DNA of 64,000 nt from JBGAJN01 sp044224905 (GTDB lineage: Bacteria > Verrucomicrobiota > Verrucomicrobiia > Limisphaerales > JBGAJN01): contig JBGAJN010000002.1 in assembly GCA_044224905.1 (NCBI GenBank), positions 1,240,001 to 1,304,000 of the forward strand. The letters run 5' to 3'. The notes under the pieces are model-generated. The model worked only from the letters and a program-made list of their open reading frames with translations. It made no database searches and had not been told where the DNA came from. Made by a program: the position numbers and the translations under genes. Positions 36,503-46,200 of the stretch are shown one piece after another (position 1 is the stretch's first letter; each line of letters starts with the position of its first letter).

Positions 36503-37897
36503 ATGATCGGCAACCTTCTCCAGCCGGAAATCGCGGAGTTGATTCATAAACGGAATTTCAACGAACTCCGCGAGCTGTTGAGTGAATTTCCGCCCCAAGA
36601 AGTGGCGGAGATTCTGACCGATATTCCCGACGAAGACATGGCCGTGCTCCTGCGCGTGTTGCCGCACGCGTTCGCGACGGAAGTGTTCGAATACCTGAGT
36701 GTTGAGCAGCAGGAGAAGCTGGTTCAAGCGCTCGGGACGGAACAGGTCGCCAAAATTCTGAACGACCTTCCGGCTGACGATCGCACCGCGTTGCTTGAGG
36801 AGTTGCCCGCCGCGGCGACGCAAAAGTTGCTCGACCTCCTTTCGCCGGAGCAGCGCAAAATCGCGGTTGATCTTCTCGGTTATCCGAAAGGCTCCATTGG
36901 CCGACGCATGACGCCGCAATACGTGGCGGTCAAACAGAACTGGACCGTGGGCGAGGTGCTGGAACATTTGCGCGGAGAGCAGCGAAAGCGCGATTCGATT
37001 AATCAGCTCTACGTCGTCGATGATAAAGGTCGCCTCGTGGATTTCGTGCGCTTGCGGAATCTCGTGGTCGCTCCGCCCGCGACACCTGTTAGCGAACTGT
37101 TGGAAAACCGGCGCCTTTTTTTGCGTGGCACGGACGACGAAGAATCTGCCGTCGCTGCGTTCAAGAAATACGACGCTACGATACTTCCGGTCGTGGACTC
37201 GCGCGACGTCATGATCGGCGTCGTCACCGTCGATGATGTGCTCGACATCGCGGAAAAAGAAGCGACTGAAGACATTCAAAAATTGGGCGGTTCCGAAGCG
37301 TTGGATGCGCCGTATCTTAAGATCAGTTTGTTCGACATGGTGAAGAAGCGCGCGCCTTGGCTGTCGATTTTGTTCGTCAGCGAAATGTTCACCTCGACGG
37401 CGATGCAGTATTTTGAAAACGAAATCGAGAAGGCCGCCGTCCTCGCGATTTTTCTGCCGCTCATCCTCTCCAGCGGCGGCAACTCCGGTTCGCAGGCGAC
37501 CACGCTCATCATTCGTGCGATGGCGCTCCGCGACGTGGCGCTGACCGATTGGTGGAAGGTGTTTCGCCGCGAGCTCACGTCCGGTTTCCTTCTCGGTTGC
37601 ATCCTCGCCGCGCTGGGCGTCATCCGCATCTTCGCGTGGCAGGCCATCGGGTTTGCGGATTACGGGCCGCACGTGGCGGCGCTCGCATTCACCATCGGTG
37701 GCAGCCTTGTCGGCGTGGTGCTATGGGGAAGCTTGATCGGTGCAATGCTCCCGATCTTGTTAAGGTTTCTGAAGCTCGACCCGGCCACTTGTTCCGCGCC
37801 CTTCGTCGCCACGCTCGTGGATGTGACGGGAATCGTGATCTATTTCACGGTCGCCTACTACGTGCTGCTCGGAAAATTGATCGGCAGCGGAGGCTAG
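36503..37897 (+). CDS. mgtE: Magnesium transporter MgtE
   Basis: A 464-residue MgtE channel. Residues about 1-130 are the superhelical N domain (EVAEILTDIPDEDMAVLLR). Residues about 133-260 carry two CBS domains, ending VTVDDVLDIAEKEATEDIQK. The C-terminal 190 residues are membrane helices with the pore-region signature GGNSGSQATTLIIRA. In the family the cytoplasmic domains sense Mg2+ and close the pore when it is plentiful. Length is normal. It converges on the minus-strand gene at 37899 with a 1-bp gap between stop codons. Confidence 0.95.
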   Translation: MIGNLLQPEIAELIHKRNFNELRELLSEFPPQEVAEILTDIPDEDMAVLLRVLPHAFATEVFEYLSVEQQEKLVQALGTEQVAKILNDLPADDRTALLEELPAAATQKLLDLLSPEQRKIAVDLLGYPKGSIGRRMTPQYVAVKQNWTVGEVLEHLRGEQRKRDSINQLYVVDDKGRLVDFVRLRNLVVAPPATPVSELLENRRLFLRGTDDEESAVAAFKKYDATILPVVDSRDVMIGVVTVDDVLDIAEKEATEDIQKLGGSEALDAPYLKISLFDMVKKRAPWLSILFVSEMFTSTAMQYFENEIEKAAVLAIFLPLILSSGGNSGSQATTLIIRAMALRDVALTDWWKVFRRELTSGFLLGCILAALGVIRIFAWQAIGFADYGPHVAALAFTIGGSLVGVVLWGSLIGAMLPILLRFLKLDPATCSAPFVATLVDVTGIVIYFTVAYYVLLGKLIGSGG

Positions 37898-38886
37898 CTT
37901 ATGGCGACCGCGGCAGGCGTATGGCGCGATAATAGCGCTGCGGGAAGCTGGTCAGGTTGGTGTCGATGAACTGCCAAAGGCCGTTGGTGGGGGACATCTG
38001 GCCGATCACGTTCCAACTCGGCGTTTCCACACTTGGACTGGCTTCAAGATCGTAATCTTTGCCTGGTTCACCCTCCATGCACAGTTTCACCGAGTTGGTG
38101 CTGAATCGATACACGCCAATGGAGTTGGTTCCGCCCTTGCCGGTGAAAAGGACGGTAACGGGATCTGCAATTCTCTCACCACCCATGTTATCCTGGGCGC
38201 GTGCAGTAAAGGTGAAGTAGCCGGCTAGATCATTGGTATGAACCAAAACCTGCGTGCCGCCGTTGGTGAATGAGGCAACTACATTCGTCCCGACGAGTAG
38301 TGAGAGATTGGTGATCGAACCATCAATGTCGCCTGCGGTGGCGCGGAAGAGGAAGGGTTCGCAGATGCAGAGTCGGGTGTCGTTGGTGGGTGCAGTCACG
38401 GTGACTGACGGCAAGGCATTGTCCGCGATGAGTAGGTAGGTGTTATTCGTGTAAACTTCCTTGAGGCCGAGCAACTGCGCGTTGCTGTTGGAAAACACTC
38501 CGGACTTGGCGGTGTAAGTCATCACTGTGTGAACGGTGCCGGGCGCGGGGATGTAGCCGTTGGTAAAGGAAATGGAAACCGTGCCGGCGAGAACGGCCGT
38601 GCCTCCAACGCGCAGCAGGTCGTGGGTCACGCCCGCGTTCGATCCGCCGAGCTGGACGAAGAATGTTCCAGTGGCGGTGTTGCTGAAGTTGTTCGCGTTG
38701 GTTACAGCGAGAGTACTGAACGGTGCGCCCGGACGGACATTGCCATTGTTGCGCACTGGTCCGTTGATGACGCCACCGCCTTGCAATGAGCCGCCGTTGA
38801 TGTCGACGAGCAACGCTTGGTAGTTGCCGCCTGAGAGCAATGTCTGGCCGCTGTTCTGGCGGTAGGCGTTTTGAAAGTTGATCGTG

Positions 38887-39154
38887 GGCGTTGTTGATGA
38901 CGGGGAGTGCGCCGCCGGAGAAAGGCATGTTCTGATCGCCGGTGATGGTGAAGGAGGCGCCGGAGAAGATGTTCCAGGTGATGCCGTTGCCGCCGTAGAG
39001 GAAGTTGCCGGCGTCGTAGGTGCCGGCGCCGAAGAGGTCGAGGTGGCGGTTGAGAATCTTCTGGAAGGAAGCGCCGGTGACGTTGAGCGCAGCGCCGTTG
39101 GTGATGACGGTCTTGCCGGTGCCGCTCATGGTGCCGCCGGTCCAGTTGAAGGTG
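38887..39154. repeat. Direct repeat, copy 1 (268 bp)
   Basis: This segment matches 39397-39664 at 266 of 268 positions by eye; I saw two substitutions. The copies are 510 bp apart, a multiple of three, so both are read in the same frame and encode the same repeat module. The frameshift in the host gene lies exactly at the 38887 boundary. Confidence 0.85.
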
Positions 39155-39396
39155 GAGGTGAAGTTGGCGGTTTGGTTGCCGGCGAGCGAGCCGTTGGCGG
39201 TGAGTTGGAAGGTGGGGTTGAAGGAGAAGGGGACGTCGAAGTTGAGGTTGCCGTTGTCGCAACGGAAGAAGCCGCCGCCGGAGGCGGTGAAGCTGGCGCC
39301 GTTGGTCACACTGTGCGTGCCGCCGCCGAAGTTGATGACGGTGCCGGCGCCGGCGGCGTCGTAGGTGCCGGCGGCGGTGCCGCCGAGGCCAAAGCT

Positions 39397-39664
39397 GGCG
39401 TTGTTGATGACGGGGAGTGCGCCGCCGGAGAAAGGCATGTTCTGATCGCCGGTGATGGTGAAGGAGGCGCCGGAGAAGATGTTCCAGGTGATGCCGTTGC
39501 CGCCGTAGAGGAAGTTGCCGGCGTCGTAGGTGCCGGTGCCGAAGAGGTCGAGGTGGCGGTTGAGAATCTTCTGGAAGGAAGCGCCGGTGACGTTGAGCGC
39601 GGCGCCGTTGGTGATGACGGTCTTGCCGGTGCCGCTCATGGTGCCGCCGGTCCAGTTGAAGGTG
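39397..39664. repeat. Direct repeat, copy 2 (268 bp)
   Basis: Near-identical partner of 38887-39154, encoding the module that begins FNWTGGTMSGTGKTVITNG. Such identity suggests recent duplication or gene conversion inside the secreted repeat gene. Confidence 0.85.
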
Positions 39665-40289
39665 CCGGCAACGTTCAGGTTTCCCACGCCGGTGAGAGTT
39701 GCGCCACCGTCCAATTTAAAGATGCCGTTAGTGCCAACGAAGCTATCCCCATTGAGCGTGAAGGTGGGACTGGAGATGATGAACGTCTGTGTGCCGTTGG
39801 TCGCGCCGAGAGTGAGGTTGGTTACGCTGGCTGCGACGTTCAAAGTCACGGTGTAGGTGCCGGAGTTGGTGATGAAAGCGTTGTCCGTTGCACCTGGGAT
39901 CAAGTTGGGCGACCAGTTCGTCGGATTGTTCCAATTGCCGCCGGCGAGGTTGGTCCAGACGATATCGGCGGCTTGAGAAAGATCCGCTGTAAGCATTGGT
40001 AAGGTGGCGGCGACATAAACGAACGGGAGGATGGCACGTTTCATGGCTGAACAAGAATTGGGTTTTTCCGAAGGCCTGCCGAATACTGACATGCGAAATG
40101 TCTTATCCAATTTTAAGTTAGTTGGCAAACGAGGACGCATCTGTGGTGACGCTGATTCGGTGCGTTGTTCTCAAATCTGAAAATAAAGCGACGCGCCGCT
40201 ACCTCGACGCGATCCTATCAACGAACGGGAACCAACGCAGACAGATCAACCTTGCGTGTGGCGGAGTCCTCTAGCTGGCGGAGGCTAGC

Positions 40290-43200
40290 TTACGGCGACC
40301 GCGGCAGGCGAACTGCACGATAGAATCGGTCCGGAGTAAAGTTCGTCGCGTTGGTGTCGTAGTAGATCCACTGGTTATTTGTTAGCGTGATCTGCCCGAT
40401 GACGTTCCAGTTGGACGCGATTAAATCGGTGGCGGCCTCGATGTCGTAGTTGCGCCCTGGTTCACCCTCCATGCACAGTTTGATGGATTTCTTCGGAATG
40501 ACCGGATTATTCGTGAGGATGTCCACCGCGATGAGATAGGGAGTGAGAACATTCGTTCCGCCGCGACCGTAAAAGCGCACGTTGATGTTGGTGGTGGTTT
40601 CGCCGCCGCGGTTGTCGCGAGCGATGGCGCTAAACGTCTGCACGCCGGGTTGATCGCTCACCAATACGAGGCGATAGGGCGCGTTGGTGACCACGCTCAA
40701 AAGGTTGGAGTTCCAAAGGAACGTGACGTTCGTGATGCTCCCGTCGGCGTCGGCTGCGTTCGCCTGCAATATGAAGGGTTCGCAGATGCAGTTGCTGTTA
40801 AAGTTGTCGCCTGGGGAGGTGATGGCGACGGTGGGCAGGAGGTTGTCCGCGAGGAGAAGGATGTTCGTGCTGGAATATTGGATGGTCATTCCCCGTGCCG
40901 CGACGTTGTCTGAGCTGAACACGCCAGAGCGGGCGCTGAAGGTCATGACTGTAAAAATATTACCCGGCATCGGCGTGAAACCGTTGACGAAGGAAACATC
41001 GAGTGTGCCGTTTAGCTGTGCGCTCGAGCCGACGTTGACCCGTGAGTAAAGATTCGTGCCGCCGATCGCGATGCGGTGAATGCCGGAGGCGGTGTTCGTG
41101 TGGCTACCGCTGATGCTCAACAAACCGGTCGGGTTGCCGGGGTTGAATTGCGCGGCGTTGTAGACGGATCCGTTGATTGCGTTCACGCCGGTCAACTGGC
41201 CGCCTAGGATGCGGAGATCGCCGCTGGCCTGTCCGGGGCCAACGACGGTGAGTCCGCTTTCTTGCACGTAGCTGCCGAGTGCGAGGAAACGGTTCAATGA
41301 ATCGTCGGCTAGAATGGTGTTGCGATTGGTTACGGCGATGGTCATGCCGCCGTAGCCATTGATGGATCCGTCGTTCAGGACGGACGCTGGACCGCTGCCG
41401 AAGCTGCCGCCGCCGAAGACGGTACTCGCGGCGGAACGATTCCAGTAGAAGGTGCCTCCAGTGAAGGTCATGCCGCCGCTGACGGAGTTGACGCCAAGGT
41501 TGTTTACGAACTGTGACTCGACGGTGCCGCCGGCGAAGTTTGCGGTGGCGGTGTTGGTGATGACGAGGCTGCCTCCGCCGTAGGTGTAGGAAGATCCGGT
41601 GAGCGACAAATTGCTCTTCACAAGAATGGTTCCCGTGTTGGCAAGGTTGCGGACGTTATGGCTCAGCGAGTTCGCGACGATCGTGCCTGCATTTGAAATG
41701 GTAAAGGTATGGAACCCGTTCACGAGGCCGTCGTTCATCACGTTGAGATTTGCGATCAAGTTGGAATTGGCCATAGTCCAGCGGCCTTTGTTGACGGTGG
41801 TGGTGCCGGTCTGAGTGTAGTTTTTCAGCACCCGGAACTCCGGGTTGGCGAAGCTCGCGCCGCCGGAACCGGATATGACGCGCACATTGCCGGGATGCGG
41901 TGCGGTGGTATTCCATTGAGCGTAACCGCCGACGGCCAGCTGTGGCAGCGTCCCTACGAAGGTCGTCCCGTCCTCGAAGCTGAAATACTCGCCAGCCGTT
42001 TCATCGCCGAACACGCTGATCTCGCACAACGTATTGCCCCAACTGAACGTGCCATAGTTGGTTCCGCGCGAGATGTAAGCGTAACCGTTGTCCTGCAACG
42101 TGCCGTAGTTGATGAAATCAATCGAGATGTAGGAGGGTGAAAACACCACCGAGCTGTTCGCGTTGATGGTTCCATAATTGACGAGGTAAGACCGGGGCGT
42201 CTGCGAACCGGCATATTCCAGCGCTGCCGTGCCGATGTTGATGACGCCGGTGGGATGATTGGTCAGTTGCGCGCCCCCGGCGAAACGGAGCATCTGCGCG
42301 TTGCCGAACGAATCATTGCCGTAGTTGAAAGATCCGTGGTTTTCGAGCACGTGACCGGAAATGTTTTTCTGATTCAGGCTTCCGATGAACGTGATGCTGG
42401 CACCGTTGGTGATGATGGTGCGGCCGGGCCCTGAGAGGGTGCCCAGCTGCCAGTCAATGCGACCACGAATGTCGTTGGTTCCCCCGGTCATCTGCAAGGT
42501 GCCGTTGAGTGCCAACACCGCGTTGGTTTCGAACACCGAGTTGCCGCTCAAGGCGAGATTGTTGGGTGACACCAGGTGCAGGGTCGGCGTTCCGACCGCG
42601 TTGGAGATACCCACGACCAGATTACTCACCGCGGCGGCGGCATTGATGTTCACGGTGTAAGTGCCGTTGGTGATGATCACCGCGGTATTCGTCGGGCCGG
42701 GCACGCGCGGAGGCTCCCAGTTGGAAGCGGTGTGCCAGTCGCCACCGTTCGTGTTCACCCAATAGATCGTGCCGGTGAATGGCAGGACAGTGAGCGTGGC
42801 CGAGGCGTTAGTCGTGGCGGCGAGTCCGTCGGTGACCACGACTTTGTAAGTTCCGGAATTCGTCACCACGGTGTTGGTTACGGTGAAGGTGGTGTTGGTC
42901 GCGCCGATAATGTCCACGTTGTTGAACTGCCATTGGTAAGTGACCGGCGTCACGCCGGACGCGACGACAGAGAAGGTGGCAGAATCCGGTTCCCAAACCG
43001 TGACGTTGGTTGGTGCGTTGACGATCTCCAGGGGCGCGTTACTGAGCGCGGTGACGTTGAGCACGAGATTGGTTGTCGAGTAAACCGCCGTCAGGCCCAC
43101 GCCGGGCGGCGGCACAACGCTCGCGTAGGTGCCGCTGCGGCTGGCGAAGCGCATCACTTCGAACGAATTGCTCAGCTGTGGTGTAAATCCGTTCACCAGT

Positions 43201-46200
43201 AAAACCTTGAGCGAGCCGTCGAGCGAGGCGGCGCCGATCAGCCGCACCGCGTCGAAGTTCGTGACCGCATTGGTTCCGCCAAGTTCGAAGTTCACCGTGG
43301 CGGAGCTCGTATTGGTAAAGATGGTGCCCGATATAAGGCCCGGTGAGGCGCCGGGGTTCACGATGCCATTGTTAAAAAAGGCGCCGGCAATTGTGCCGCG
43401 GCCGGTGAAGGTGCCCGCCTCGACGCGAACCGTCGAACTCGCCGTGAAGTTGGTGCCGAGATGTGTCGTGCCGCTCGTCTGGGTAAAAGCTCCGCCCACT
43501 GAGAAACTGCCACTGCTGACCGTCATCGTTCCGCTGTTGGTGATTGTGGTGCCGCTGAAGGTGGCGGTGCCGGTGCTGTTGGTTTTGAGGTAGGTGCCGG
43601 TGTTGTGGAAAACCGTCGCGGCGCCGGAACCGTAGACCAAAGCTACATCGTTCGTGACGGCGAGCGTGCCATTATTCCGGAAGGTGGCCGCACCTGCTCC
43701 TGAAATGTTCACGCCGCCCCACGTTCCGGTGCCGTTGTTTATGAGCGTTCGGCCGGGCAGGGCGTAATAGCTCATGGACTTGGGGTTGGCTCCGCTGATG
43801 TTGAGCGCGCTCGAAACGGTGACCGTGTTGCTGCCGGGACCGTCGGAGTTCAATGCGCCGCCCTGCCAGTTGAACGTGTTCAGTGTCAGGTTCGCCCCGC
43901 GCAATTCGCCGTTGGTGAAATTGTAGGTTGTGGCCGTGGTCGGCAGATTCAACCACCAGACGCCAGAGCCTTGATTAATCGTAGCGACAACGTTGTTGGT
44001 ATTCTGGTTTAGCGTGCCGCCGTTGATCCACAGCGACGGCGCGGTTACGCTCGTAGTGCGCAAAGTCACGGTGCCACTGTTGACGCGAAAAGCGTTGGTC
44101 GAAACGCATCCTATGCTGGAGCCGGGTTCAAACACCGAGGCGCTGCCACCGTCGTTGGCGAACACCGCCCCGGATTGGGTCAGCAGATTGCCGCCGGCGA
44201 GATTGGTGAACGTGGATCCGGAAACGGACAGCGTTCCGGTTTGAATGTCCATGAGGCCGGAGTTGTTCAGCACTACGCTGTTGAAGGAAAAAAGTCCGGT
44301 GCCACTGGACCGTGTAATCGAACCCGTGTTTTGGAAGATTGCTTGTGGTCCATATGGATTACCAACCCACGCGTATGCCAGATCCGATGATACTGTCAGC
44401 GTACCTTCATTACGGAACAGGGAACCGTAGTAAGCGTTGATGGTACCGCCGGTCCAGGTGGCGGTGCCTTGGTTGAGGAGGGTCCGGCCCTGGCCGAGAT
44501 TGGAGAAGAGCGCCTTGGCCCCGGCGGTGGAGATATTGAGGGTGCCGCCGGAGGGAATGGTGACGACGTTGGAACCGACGCCGTCGGAGGTGAGATTGCC
44601 GGCGAGCCAGTTGAGGTTGGTGATGGTGGAGTTGGCGCCGCGAATGGTGCCATTGGTGAGGTTGTAGGTGGCGACGGAAACGGGGAGCGTCGGACGCCAT
44701 TCGCTGGAGCCGCTTTGATTGTAGGTCGGGACGACGACGTTGGTGTTCTGGTTGATGAGTCCGCCTTGGAACCACAAGGTGGGCGTATTGAGGTTGGTGG
44801 TGTTGATGTCCACGGTAGTGGAGTTGAGGCGGACGCTGTTGGCCGTGGGTGCGATGAGTGAGCCAACGAGTTTGAGGTAGCTGCACGAGGCGTCGAAGGT
44901 GGTGGCGGCAGTGAAGTTGAAGAATCCCGAGTTGGTGGCGGAGGTGCTGCCGTTGAGGAACAGGGTGCCGGTTTGAACGTCGACCAGTCCGGAGTTGTTC
45001 CAGAAGACCGAGCTGAAGGTAAAGTTACCGGTGCCCGAGATCCGGTTGACGGTGCCGGCGTTGTCGAAGGAAGAGGCCGGGCCGTACGGATTGCCGGGCC
45101 ACGAGAAAGTGAGGTCGCCGGCAACGTTGAGCGTGCCTTCGTTGCGGAAGATCGCTCCGTAGTGACCGCTGATGGTGCCGCCGGTCCAGGTGGCGGTGCC
45201 TTGGTTCAAGAGGGTCCGGCCCTGGCCGAGATTGGAGAAGAGCGCCTTGGCCCCGGTGGTGGAGAGGTTGAGAGTGCCGCCGGAGGGAATGGTGACGACG
45301 TTGGAACCGACGCCGTCGGAGGTGAGATTGCCGGCGAGCCAGTTGAGGTTGGTGATGGTGGAGTTGGCGCCGCGAATGGCGCCATTGGTGAGGTTGTAGG
45401 TGGCGACAGAGACGGGGAGCGTCGGGCGCCATTCGCTGGAGCCGCTTTGATTGTAGGTCGGGACGACGACGTTGGTGTTCTGGTTGATGAGTCCGCCTTG
45501 GAACCACAAGGTGGGCGTGTTGAGGTTAGTGGTGTTGATGTCCACGGTGGTGGAGTTAAGGCGGACGCTGTTGGCCGTGGGTGCGATGAGTGAGCCGCCG
45601 AGTTTGAGGTAGCTGCACGAGGCGTCGAGAATTCCGGAAGCGCTGAGTGTGATCGAGCCCGCGTTGGTGGCCGAACTGGCGGCGTTGAAAACGAGGTTGC
45701 CAGCTTGGACGTTGAGAGAGCTGCTGTTGTTAAAGAGGCAGCCCGCGATCTGGAGGCTGCCGGATTGAATGTCCATCGGACCGGTGCTGTCGACGTAGGT
45801 GCTGGAGAAAGAGAAGAACCCCGTGCCACTGGTCCGTGTGACGCTTCCGGTGTTTTGGAAAACTGCTGCCGGGCCGTACGGATTGCCGGGCCACGAGAAA
45901 GTGAGGTCGCCGGCAACGTTGAGCGTGCCCTCGTTGCGGAAGATCGCTCCATAGTAACCGCTGATGGTGCCACCGGTCCAATTGGCGGTGCCTTGGTTCA
46001 GGAGAGTTCGGCCCTGACCGAGATTGGAGAAGAGCGCCTTGGCCCCGGCGGTGGAGATATTGAGGGTGCCGCCGGAGGGAATGGTGACGACGTTGGAACC
46101 GACGCCGTCGGAGGTGAGATTGCCGGCGAACCAGTTGAGGTTGGTGATGGTGGAGTTGGCGCCGCGAATGGCGCCATTGGTGAGGTTGTAGGTGGCGACG

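Larger units (their letters stand above)
37899..40044 (-). pseudogene. Secreted beta-repeat protein with a single-base frameshift
   Basis: The gene starts at ATG 40044 with a signal peptide (MKRAILPFVYVAATLPMLTA) and reads through tandem Asn/Gly/Thr-rich beta-helix-like repeats as far as PVINNA near 38890. There it shifts frame, and the true C-terminal part continues in another frame from about 38885 to a TAA at 37899. Removing one G from the GGG at 38886-38888 joins NNA to TINFQNAYRQNSGQT and restores one frame of about 714 codons. The C-terminus has an Ig-like segment with a CICEP motif, KLCMEGEPGKDYD and a final RYYRAIRLPRSP, shared with the gene at 40290. It could be a real broken gene, a phase-variable gene or a sequencing/assembly error. 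Confidence 0.75.
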
